A DNA stretch of 16,690 nt from an uncultured Tessaracoccus sp. (GCF_947255005.1 NZ_CAMYFI010000049.1:1-16690); one strand, 5' to 3'; shown: positions 7,885 to 13,947, counted from the first letter of the stretch. Program-made: numbers and translations. Notes: generated from the letters alone by a model not told the origin.

Positions 7885-8136
7885 TCAGCGCTCGTAGACC
7901 TTGTTGCGTCGACTGATGGGGAAGCCCTCGATGGTGACGACGTCGTTGTGGATGAGGGCGAGGATGCGGTAGGAGCCTATGCGATAGCGCCATTCGCCCG
8001 AATGATTCGCGGTGAGCGCTTTGCCGAGGGTGCGCGGGTCCAGGGATCCGTCGAGGTTGTTCTTGATCCAGGTGGTGAGGATCCGGGCGTCGAACCGGTC
8101 CATCTTGGTCAGCTGTTTACGTGCTCGTGCCGTCAA
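7885..8136 (-). CDS. RelE-family toxin, 5' end apparently frameshifted
   Basis: The frame contains RARKQLTKMDRFDARIL, TLGKALTANHSGEWRYRIGSYRILALI and ends in RRNKVYER, matching RelE mRNA interferases that cleave mRNA in the ribosomal A site. The basic residues and the terminal Tyr expected in the active site are there. The problem is the start: the antitoxin stop overlaps an ATG (ATGA, 8170-8167), the usual coupled start, but that ATG frame runs to a stop at 8117. The toxin frame, one base off, reads PFRHRVEL just upstream of TTG 8136, which is the family's first beta strand, yet has no start codon after the antitoxin stop except this TTG. I infer a single-base indel near 8155-8167. Starting at TTG gives 83 residues without the first strand. 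Either a weakened or dead toxin, or a sequencing error. Confidence 0.7.
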   Translation of the reverse strand: MTARARKQLTKMDRFDARILTTWIKNNLDGSLDPRTLGKALTANHSGEWRYRIGSYRILALIHNDVVTIEGFPISRRNKVYER

Positions 8137-8166
8137 CTCGACGCGGTGCCGGAATGGGCCGAGCCG

Positions 8167-8382
8167 TCATCGGTCGAGTTCGTCGAGGATTTCGTCGATG
8201 CTGAAGCGCTCGCCGGAGTCCTGTGCGATGGCCTCGCGCAGCTCCTGGAGGTCGTAGGAGTCCTCGATCTTCTCCAGGATGGCGGCACGGGCGAAGTTGG
8301 AGATGGTGACGCCCTCGAAGTGGGTGAACTTGCGGATGAGCTCGGCGTCTTGCTCGTTCATGCGGATTGTCATAGTGCGCAT
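8167..8382 (-). CDS. RelB/DinJ-type ribbon-helix-helix antitoxin
   Basis: 71 residues. The N-terminus MRTMTIRMNEQDAELIRKF forms the RHH beta strand and first helix, followed by GVTISNFARAAILEKIED, the second helix; the acidic C-terminus (FSIDEILDELDR) is the part that wraps the toxin. It should dimerise, bind its own operator and neutralise the RelE-like toxin downstream. ATG 8382 has AGGGAG five nt upstream; ATG 8373 is an alternative. Its stop overlaps an ATG as ATGA. The antitoxin itself looks intact, so it may outlive its damaged toxin. Confidence 0.88.
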   Translation of the reverse strand: MRTMTIRMNEQDAELIRKFTHFEGVTISNFARAAILEKIEDSYDLQELREAIAQDSGERFSIDEILDELDR

Positions 8383-8400
8383 GGTTTCTCCCTGCGGCCG

Positions 8401-8436
8401 TGAATACAGTGTATTCAGGGATGTGGTCCGAGGCAA
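8401..8436 (-). promoter_or_regulatory. RelBE promoter with perfect palindromic operator
   Basis: TGAATACAGTGTATTCA (8401-8417) is a perfect 17-bp palindrome around a central base. On the minus strand TTGCCT (8436-8431), a 17-bp spacer and TACACT (8413-8408) form a promoter, so the palindrome covers the -10 and the likely transcription start. The ATG at 8382 is then about 19 nt downstream with its own Shine-Dalgarno. This is the expected arrangement for RelB autoregulation; binding itself is inferred. Confidence 0.7.
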
Positions 8437-8646
8437 TATGCGGTGCCTGTCTTGGAGGTGTGGTCACCTCATGCTGCGCCCGTGATGCTTCTACCCTTCG
8501 GAATCCGGTGGAGTTCGGCTTAATGTGTACGGGCGGTGCGTTGGGGTACTGGAACACCTACTGGAGCATTTGTTGCAGTAGTTCAAAGGAGGCGCCATGA
8601 TGCGCGAGGGTCGCGGTCGGATTTCCCTTCCCAGTGTACGAGGCCG
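8437..8646 (+). other. Non-coding stretch with tandem 7-mers and an orphan ribosome binding site
   Basis: TACTGGA occurs at 8547-8553 and 8559-8565, spaced 12 bp, like half-sites of an operator or promoter region. Downstream a very strong AAAGGAGG (8585-8592) precedes ATG 8597 by four nt. The frame from that ATG soon runs out of phase through the nucleotidyltransferase relic at 8647 and shows no family, so it looks like the preserved start of a gene whose body was replaced. Confidence 0.35.
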
Positions 8647-8702
8647 ACTTCCGCGAGTCGGTGCTCAGCCAGGCAGAGACTGTCTATGTTGCCGACGTCT
8701 AA
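8647..8702 (+). pseudogene. 3' end of an MntA-like nucleotidyltransferase
   Basis: The frame FRESVLSQAETVYVADV plus TAA is identical in protein sequence to the last 17 residues of the intact gene at 13388-13696, with a few synonymous base differences, and similarity continues for about 10 bp past the stop. It begins at ACTTCCGCGAG, the same segment (ACTTCCGTGAG) at which the 5' remnant at 5886-6112 ends. The two could therefore be halves of one gene separated by the ~2.5 kb that carry the Res relic, HigBA and RelBE. Confidence 0.75.
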
Positions 8703-8968
8703 GGCCCACCTGTGGGTTGCCCATCAGGCATGCTTGGCTGCCCTGTCCTTTGTCGAGAGAGTCGACGTGCTCAGCCGCTGGCTGGCCCGCGAGCGAGTCA
8801 GCGACACGCGCGCCCACGGGCGCTGACGGTTCTCCGTGCTGGAGCTCGACCGAGCGACGAAACCGTTGAGAGTGATAGATCAAGCGTGAACAAGCAGTGG
8901 AGAGAAGCAGCTCGACGGACCCCAGGTAAGAACCGAGAGCCTTCGACAACCTGGCCTAGACTCCACAT
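8703..8968. other. Intergenic region with an inverted repeat
   Basis: No supported gene. TCAGCG (8798-8803) and CGCTGA (8821-8826) are inverted, and inside them GCGCCC/GGGCGC (8810-8823) gives an alternative tight hairpin. There is no T tract, so a terminator role is only possible, not shown. Confidence 0.3.
8957..8962 (+). promoter_or_regulatory. Candidate leaderless -10 of the VOC gene
   Basis: TAGACT fits TANNNT and ends 6 nt before ATG 8969, so transcription could begin at or next to the start codon. No Shine-Dalgarno is seen in front of the ATG, which agrees with a leaderless start. No clear -35 was found. Confidence 0.35.
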
Positions 8969-9364
8969 ATGACCAACCCCGTGCACCACATAGAGTTGTG
9001 GACCACCGACCTGCACGCGTCTGCAGCTTCCTTCGATTGGCTCCTCCCCCTACTGGGATGGCAGGCCCAGCACGATCCAGATTGGCCACAAGGAAGGACG
9101 TGGACTCACCCCAGCGGAACATATGTGGTGCTGGAAGAGTCGCCTGCTATCACGGGCCCACACGACCGCATGCGAGCTGGGCTGAATCACCTTGCCCTCC
9201 GCGCGAAAGATCGAACACTTCTCGATGGACTTCAACGGCAGTGCTCAAGCCATGGATGGAGTGAGTTGTTTGCCGACAAGTACCCACACGCTGGCGGGCC
9301 TGAGCACACCGCGCTCTTCCTCGAAAACAGCGAGGGATTCGAGGTTGAGATCGTTATCGAGTGA
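8969..9364 (+). CDS. VOC superfamily protein (glyoxalase/dioxygenase fold)
   Basis: 131 residues, the usual size of a single-domain VOC protein with two beta-alpha-beta-beta-beta modules. The first module opens with VHHIELWTTDLHAS (H7 as likely metal ligand); the second with GLNHLALRAKD (H74) and ends with GFEVEIVIE, E127 being the likely third ligand. The family includes glyoxalase I, extradiol dioxygenases, and fosfomycin or bleomycin resistance proteins; the substrate cannot be told here. No Shine-Dalgarno precedes ATG 8969, and a -10-like hexamer lies 6 nt upstream. It is flanked by decayed sequence on the left and a lower-GC island on the right. Confidence 0.85.
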   Translation: MTNPVHHIELWTTDLHASAASFDWLLPLLGWQAQHDPDWPQGRTWTHPSGTYVVLEESPAITGPHDRMRAGLNHLALRAKDRTLLDGLQRQCSSHGWSELFADKYPHAGGPEHTALFLENSEGFEVEIVIE

Positions 9365-9410
9365 GTAGTGCACCGCGTCTGCGGTTGCTCGTCATGCGTG
9401 ACAGAAGTTA

Positions 9411-9440
9411 CACATTGAACCTAAATTCGACGGAGTTCCG
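9411..9440. repeat. 30-bp island-flanking direct repeat, left copy
   Basis: Matches 12177-12206 in 28 of 30 bases in the same orientation. On the minus strand both copies read RNSVEFRFNV followed by a stop, and the two mismatches fall at third codon positions, so the repeat may be the tail of a once-coding gene rather than an attachment site. No other copy was seen in the window. Confidence 0.7.
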
Positions 9441-9625
9441 CAGTCAAGTAACCTGTGACTTCCCCTCATCACGCGTCGCGACGTTAGTTCTCGAACATAG
9501 GTTATCCTTGCCCCAGCGGGCCCCACCCCAGCCATGAGTACATCGATGGCTAGTGGGCATAGTCGCCCGCTCCGATGCAGAACTACCCACTTGCGCCGAA
9601 CGCCACTACCTAGTAGGTGAACATA
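9441..9625 (+). other. Leader region of the CBS-HEPN gene
   Basis: No gene supported. It must hold the promoter of the CBS-HEPN gene, but I see no promoter convincing enough to place. A Shine-Dalgarno-like TAGGTG at 9614-9619 precedes ATG 9626. Confidence 0.3.
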
Positions 9626-10789
9626 ATGACGACCAACGACGAAATCAACACTTCCGATACGCCCACAGATAAAGATGGGCAATCGCACCAAGATAAACTC
9701 GATGAGTTTGTTTCATCCAACGAAACTAGCGCCCAATTTCCCACCAGCTACGTAATTGAATGCTTTGGTCGATCGCGCCGTGGAGCCATCGTCAACCGTC
9801 GGATCAATGAGTGGCTCGCGGAGAACCAATTGGAAATGTTCCCGGATATCAGTTCAGCCGACTATTACGGCGACGTCGAGATCCGACGCCTCTACCTGGA
9901 CTCCGAACCGCAAACTCCGAAACCGGATGAATCGTCAAACGAAACCGCCTCAGAGAAATCGGCAGTGGGTGGCTGGGTTTTGTCTTCTTTAAAGAGTGAC
10001 GCCGATGAGTTAGATAGCCTTGAGTACGGGGACTCAGTAAGCGACGCGATTGAACTAATGCAGCAACGAAATCGCACCAAGTTGCCACTCTTCTTCTCGA
10101 AGAACGACAGGTCGACTCTCATCGGTACGGTGACCATCTCGGATCTCACCTTTGACAAAGTATCCGACCAGACGAAACTCATTAATTTGGCAACAACCCA
10201 GGTTCCAGTAGTAGGAACGAATGAGAAGCTTTTCGACTGGGTCTCGACCATTCTTCAGCACGGATTTATCTACGGGAAGAACGCAAGAAACGAGATCGTA
10301 CAGATCTACACTACGTGGGACCTAGCGACTCATCTAAACTCGATCGCCGCAATGTTCCTGCGCGCTAACGAGATCGAAGAGCTTCTTCGAGGGATTCTCG
10401 CGGATGTTGAGGAAGCGAAGCTCAAGAATGCCATACAAGCGAAGGGGTCACTGACAGAGGTTTATATAGACACAGAACAAAGCATGACACTAACGAAGGA
10501 AGAAGTTAACCCGAGCGGGGCAGATGACTCCGAGAAGTCGTTTTCGGAAAAGCTAACGTTTGCAGACTACATCAAGGCCGTAGCTGACGACACGATATGG
10601 TCTGAGGTGTTCAGCGCGGATCGCATATCTGACGAGGACAAGCCGCGATGCATCCGAAGCCTGAACGATGCTCGCCTCGCACGTAACCGTGTGATGCATT
10701 TCAATCGATCAGAAATACCTGAAGACATGATTCCATCATTCGAGGCCTTGGCAGTGTGGTTGCGCCAGATAATTCAGTCGAAATCTTAG
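9626..10789 (+). CDS. CBS-pair protein with C-terminal HEPN-like domain
   Basis: 387 residues, no signal peptide or membrane segment. An acidic, probably disordered N-terminus (1-38) is followed by a small domain (about 40-95, FPTSYVIECFGRSRRGAIVN), a linker rich in Ser/Glu, and a CBS pair at about 120-236: the first repeat contains DAIELMQQRNRTKLPLFF and LIGTVTISDL, the second KLFDWVSTILQHGFIYG and IVQIYTTWDLATHL. CBS pairs bind adenine nucleotides. The C-terminal helical part (237-387) ends with ARLARNRVMHFN, which contains RNxxxH (R353-H358), the catalytic signature of HEPN RNases, in a setting resembling Swt1-type HEPN domains. I infer a nucleotide-sensing protein with a possible RNase effector. 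ATG 9626 has a Shine-Dalgarno; GTG 9617 is a less likely start. GC is clearly lower than in the flanking genes, and there is no antitoxin-like partner. Confidence 0.75.
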   Translation: MTTNDEINTSDTPTDKDGQSHQDKLDEFVSSNETSAQFPTSYVIECFGRSRRGAIVNRRINEWLAENQLEMFPDISSADYYGDVEIRRLYLDSEPQTPKPDESSNETASEKSAVGGWVLSSLKSDADELDSLEYGDSVSDAIELMQQRNRTKLPLFFSKNDRSTLIGTVTISDLTFDKVSDQTKLINLATTQVPVVGTNEKLFDWVSTILQHGFIYGKNARNEIVQIYTTWDLATHLNSIAAMFLRANEIEELLRGILADVEEAKLKNAIQAKGSLTEVYIDTEQSMTLTKEEVNPSGADDSEKSFSEKLTFADYIKAVADDTIWSEVFSADRISDEDKPRCIRSLNDARLARNRVMHFNRSEIPEDMIPSFEALAVWLRQIIQSKS

Positions 10790-10930
10790 CAAGAGTCAGC
10801 AGCTGAATCGCATTCCGAAGGTCAACTTCGAACCCCTTCTATATTGCACAGAGGAAATTGATCCCGCATGCCAGCTTTGCGACTCTAGCGCAGCTTTCTC
10901 TAATGCGCTACGAGTATGCGTCGGATTGGC

Positions 10931-11047
10931 TGGGTCGACTGATACAACAACAGGCGCCTCTACGGGACGCTGGGAGTGCTCACCCCGATAGAGTTCGAGA
11001 CGCTCCACTGCGAGGCCCTCACCCGAGAGTCCGAACCCGCAAAGTAG
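10931..11047 (+). mobile_element. IS3-family transposase C-terminal remnant
   Basis: The frame WVD-stop-YNNRRLYGTLGVLTPIEFETLH...EPAK ends at TAG 11045-11047 and matches the C-terminal end of IS3-family OrfB integrase-type transposases, after the last catalytic Glu (W-x-x-YN-x-RR-L-H/Y-x-x-LG-x-x-TP-x-E-F). The TGA at 10940-10942 occupies the place of a Trp (WVDW in the family), a nonsense change. Upstream similarity fades within a few codons and no inverted terminal repeat was identified. Inactive. Confidence 0.75.
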
Positions 11048-11250
11048 CGGCAGAGGACCCCGGCCGATTCAAGGTTCACGCAGAACGCGATCGGAATGAC
11101 TGTGAAGAAGATCGTCCAGACTCCGCGGCCCATCCATTCCGCGCTGCTCCAAGCCGGCGACCACACCCAGCTGATCCCACCCCACACTCCAGACGAGCGG
11201 GCTTGAATCATCCACCAGATCACCAGCCGACCGGACACTTAGCAAATGGA

Positions 11251-11525
11251 TCAACTCAGGACCGGATTGCAGGACTCGACCTCGAGAAGGAACCCGATCC
11301 GGGCACGGGCCACAGAGATACGGTGTAGTCCAGGTAGGCCGAGGAGCAGGTCGCAAGGGTCGCAGCGATCCAGCGAGACCGGGCAGGCGCACTTAGGGTT
11401 CAGCATTGTCGAGGCCCTTGGTGGTGCGAGCAGAGTTAAGAGTTCGCTCATCATCGGAGACCTAGGCGTCTAGATCCAGCTACCCCGCACCACCGGCGCG
11501 CCCGCACTCAACTCTGAAGAGCCAG
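11251..11525 (-). mobile_element. Probable ISL3-family 5' end remnant
   Basis: On the minus strand GGCTCTTC (11525-11518) resembles the outer end of ISL3-type inverted repeats. It is followed by a frame starting at 11454 or 11406 with LDRCDPCDLLLGLPGLHRI and FLLEVES, similar to the N-terminus that precedes the zinc-ribbon in ISL3 transposases. The frame stops at 11251 before any zinc-ribbon or DDE residue. The assignment rests on two weak but consistent cues. It starts 20 bp from the stop of the frameshifted gene at 11545. Confidence 0.4.
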
Positions 11526-11544
11526 TTATCGAGGTGGATATCCT

Positions 11545-12003
11545 ACCGGGGATGACCGTCAATAACAAATGGCTTCGTCTCGCGCTTGGTGAGTTTCGCG
11601 CGCCGCTCGGCCTGCGTCAGCGCGTCTCGCAACTCCCCCACACTTTCGATCGGCAAGTCCCACCGATCCTGGTCTAGGATTCGCCCAATATGTTCATCGA
11701 ACCTGCGAACCGCGCCGAGGGCAGCCTTCGCTTCGAAGTTGCTCGAAAATGGCGGCTGAAGAAGTCTTCCAACGACTTTTTCTGAGTAGGTACCATGTCT
11801 GTTGGCGAGATTCCTGGGTAACTTATTTCAATTGGGCCCGTGCGGGTGACGACCCACCGCTCCAATGCCACACGAGCTTCACGTAACAGCCGCCGGTCCT
11901 CACGCCGTTCTGCAACGGTACCACCGACAACTTGGGTCAGGTATCCACCGAGTAGCGCACCAACGAGAGCGAGCGCAGGAACGATCAAGTCCACAAGATC
12001 CAC
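11545..12003 (-). pseudogene. Small membrane-anchored protein, frameshifted
   Basis: From GTG 12003, preceded by GGGAGGA (12014-12008) at 4 nt, the frame reads LVDLIVPALALVGALLGGYL, one transmembrane helix, then a charged stretch with AERREDRRLLREARVALERW. Near 11815-11835 the coding character moves to another frame, which reads NLANRHGTYSEKVVGRLLQ, then ALGAVRRFDEHIGRILDQDRW and a Lys/Arg-rich end to TAG 11545-11547. The original frame only runs to 11674 with less protein-like residues. I infer a single frameshift in a roughly 150-residue protein with an N-terminal anchor and a cytoplasmic helical tail. Such anchored helical proteins occur in accessory regions; function unknown. An earlier GTG at 12051 lacks a ribosome binding site. 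Confidence 0.55.
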
Positions 12004-12176
12004 AACATCCTCCCAGAGTCGCGAGCGATCCCCATCCAGGGCTGCGCACACGCTTCGCGTGCGACTTGGACGCCTCGGAAGCGAATCTTACTTGCACCCT
12101 AGCGTCCAAGGATTAGGAAATTACGGAAGTGGTTAGCAAGAATGGTGCTGCGGCGTTGACCACTTTGTGCGGCTCA

Positions 12177-12206
12177 CACATTGAATCTAAATTCCACGGA
12201 GTTCCG
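12177..12206. repeat. 30-bp island-flanking direct repeat, right copy
   Basis: Partner of the repeat at 9411-9440 (28 of 30 bases). On the minus strand it reads RNSVEFRFNV then TGA, against TAA in the left copy. Together they bound the lower-GC segment with the CBS-HEPN gene and the IS relics. Confidence 0.7.
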
Positions 12207-12438
12207 GTTTGACATGTGATGCCTGGGGAGTGGGATGCGGCAGCAGCAGGCTCGTGCTCGATCAGTTTTTCACTGCGTGAGTCATGGCGCGCCTTGTGTG
12301 CTTGTTCAGGTGATCAGAACGCGTGTCGAACGCGATCCGAGGGTGGGGGAAACCGACCGTGAGCTGACTGCCAGCCTCGTAACGAGGATGGGCGCGAGTT
12401 TTCTATGCTCGCAGCTGCACTGGCCGACGAAGGCGAGT
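12207..12438. other. Intergenic region, nothing recognised
   Basis: Lies between the right-hand repeat and the PIN relic. Open frames cross it but none resembles a known family or has a ribosome binding site. I see no tRNA, terminator or promoter here. Confidence 0.4.
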
Positions 12439-12531
12439 GAATCGGTGACCGATGACGTGGTCATCACTGCAATCACTGTTGCGGAGCTTCTGGCTGGACT
12501 GCGCAGATCGTCTTCAACGCTTGAGCGTGGT
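12439..12531 (+). pseudogene. VapC/PIN-domain toxin fragment
   Basis: The frame reads DDVVITAITVAELLAGLRRSSS, the second strand and helix of VapC PIN-domain RNases, including the conserved Glu of the V/A-AELL motif. Neither the N-terminal strand with the first catalytic Asp nor the C-terminal acidic residues are found around it, and no VapB antitoxin was recognised. A fragment of about 30 codons; inactive. Confidence 0.6.
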
Positions 12532-12577
12532 CGAGCTCCGAACAGCACTCACTTCGAGGGAGGAATACAATGCCCAC

Positions 12578-13117
12578 GTGGACGCCGCCCGCGATTCTTG
12601 CCTTGAGTTGCATCGTCCAACTCGTGCTGAACTGGGTGTTCGCCAGGGCTGGCTTCGTGATCCCGACATGATGGCGTACAACGCAGGTTGGAAGCTTCAA
12701 CATCCCGGCTACGACAACGAGACTGGCTGCATCGACTGGCCGGAGTCGCAGTGGGACGAGTTCCTTGCGTTTTATCAGCGAGATCCTGCCCAAACTGACT
12801 ACTTTTACCTGCGCGACGTCGTCGCCGATGAGTACATCGGGCACGTGCATTACGAAATCTCGAGTAGGGGCGACGCGGAGATCGGCATTAACATCATCCC
12901 CGAACGACGACGCCAGGGCTGGGGCGCCACAGCACTCCGCTTGCTCGTCGAACAGATCTGGGCGGCGACCTCGGTCGATCTCATCGTGAACGAGTTTGAA
13001 GAGACCCGGGGGTCGGCGATTTGCCTCCACCGCAAGATTGGCTTTCGGCCAGCAGCGTTGTCCGAGTTTCATGGTGTGCCGATGCGACGCTGGGAACTCT
13101 CCCGTCCTCAGCCCTGA
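12578..13117 (+). CDS. GNAT-family N-acetyltransferase, start uncertain
   Basis: About 170-180 residues. The family's N-terminal pattern LHRPTRAEL...DPDMMAYNAGW is followed by YDNETGCIDWPES and the acetyl-CoA loop ERRRQGWGATAL, then EETRGSAICLHRKIGF near the C-terminus. This is a complete GNAT fold with unknown substrate. The start is doubtful: in-frame candidates are GTG 12578 and TTG 12608, neither with a well-spaced Shine-Dalgarno. ATG 12570 has GGGAGG six nt upstream but lies in another frame, where it reads MPTWTPPAILAL and stops after 33 codons. Joining that start to the GNAT frame would give an N-terminus typical of this family, so a one-base deletion around 12600 is plausible. Confidence 0.75.
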   Translation: MDAARDSCLELHRPTRAELGVRQGWLRDPDMMAYNAGWKLQHPGYDNETGCIDWPESQWDEFLAFYQRDPAQTDYFYLRDVVADEYIGHVHYEISSRGDAEIGINIIPERRRQGWGATALRLLVEQIWAATSVDLIVNEFEETRGSAICLHRKIGFRPAALSEFHGVPMRRWELSRPQP

Positions 13118-13387
13118 GCACTCGCTGTTGTGGCAAAGAGCGTGGTGAAACGGTCGGGGCATGGCCTCCATCACTGGCGGGGGGCGACGATGCAGTCGTC
13201 GGTCTGACAAGATACTTGGCTACGAGGCTCGGAGCCGATCCGAATCGTGCGGTATCGGCTGTTGCCTTAGCAAGGCATTCGGTAGCTACTGGCATGCCAC
13301 TTGCTGCCCTGCTCCTAGGCTCAACCTGGCAAGAGGATGGATCGCGATCGGTCCCCTTAACCTCGCCCACGGTGGGATACTGAACAC
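13118..13387 (+). other. Spacer with a start-less open frame before the nucleotidyltransferase gene
   Basis: A frame from about 13186 reads VGLTRYLATRLGADPNRAV and AVALARHSVATGMPLAALLL and stops at TGA 13381-13383, four nt before the next ATG. It is helix-like and protein-like but lacks a credible start, and I do not recognise the family. GATACT (13376-13381), 6 nt before ATG 13388, could be a leaderless -10. Confidence 0.35.
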
Positions 13388-13696
13388 ATGACTGTCATTG
13401 CAAGCCTTGATCGCGACGCCATCACCTGCGTCGCGCAGCGCCATGGTGTGGCAGAGCTGGCTGTGTTCGGCTCTGCAGTTGCGGGTGGCTTTGACTCGGA
13501 CAGTGACGTCGACTTCTTGGTGGATTTCCTTCCGGGTCGCCCTGATCCTTTCGATGACTTCTGTGCGCTTCGTGACGATCTCCAAGAGATCGTTCAACGC
13601 GACGTCGATCTCGTCGTAAAGCGGGCAATCCGCAATCCCTACTTCCGTGAGTCGGTACTCAGCCAAGCGGAGACTGTCTATGTTGCCGACGTCTAA
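13388..13696 (+). CDS. MntA-like nucleotidyltransferase (orphan antitoxin?)
   Basis: 102 residues, the standard length of the minimal nucleotidyltransferase (MNT) family. The polymerase-beta-type signature is complete: FGSAVAGGF (G28-S29), SDVDFLVDF with metal-binding D40 and D42, and the third Asp at D74 in RDVDLVV. In HEPN-MNT toxin-antitoxin systems such proteins neutralise the HepT RNase by AMPylating it. Here neither flank contains a recognisable HEPN gene within several hundred bases, so it seems orphaned, although it has stayed intact. Two further pieces of the same family occur in the window (5886-6112 and 8647-8702). No Shine-Dalgarno is seen, and a -10-like GATACT ends 6 nt before the ATG, so the start may be leaderless. 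Confidence 0.88.
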   Translation: MTVIASLDRDAITCVAQRHGVAELAVFGSAVAGGFDSDSDVDFLVDFLPGRPDPFDDFCALRDDLQEIVQRDVDLVVKRAIRNPYFRESVLSQAETVYVADV

Positions 13697-13947
13697 GGCT
13701 CATCGTTGGAGCGGAAAGATATCGGTAGGTACTACCCGAGCGGGTTCAGGCTCAGTTGGCATGGGGTCGGCGTCAATGTCGGCCTAACCTTGACACGGCT
13801 AACGTGTCGATGAACGCGTCAAATTTCGACATGTTCTTCCGATGTGGTGATGCCGTCGACATATTTGGAGGTTCCGACGACTCCCCGTCGCCGGCCGCGG
13901 GAGAGGCCGATGCACCGGGCGCCGAAGCAGGTTATTCCCTGACAGCG
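13697..13947. other. Intergenic region, nothing recognised
   Basis: This is where a HEPN toxin gene would be expected after an MntA-type gene, but no HEPN motif or HepT-like frame is seen on either strand. A short palindrome GGTAG-GTA-CTACC occurs near 13722-13735. An open + strand frame from 13756 has no recognised family. Confidence 0.4.

Noticed and set aside
8597..8869. 90-residue protein behind a perfect Shine-Dalgarno
   Set aside because: Its frame runs out of phase through the nucleotidyltransferase 3' relic, which proves the body is not natural coding sequence in that frame.
10960..11238. Trp-rich minus-strand frame with a possible membrane helix
   Set aside because: It overlaps the IS3 relic in antisense, has odd composition and no ribosome binding site; I could not support it as a gene.
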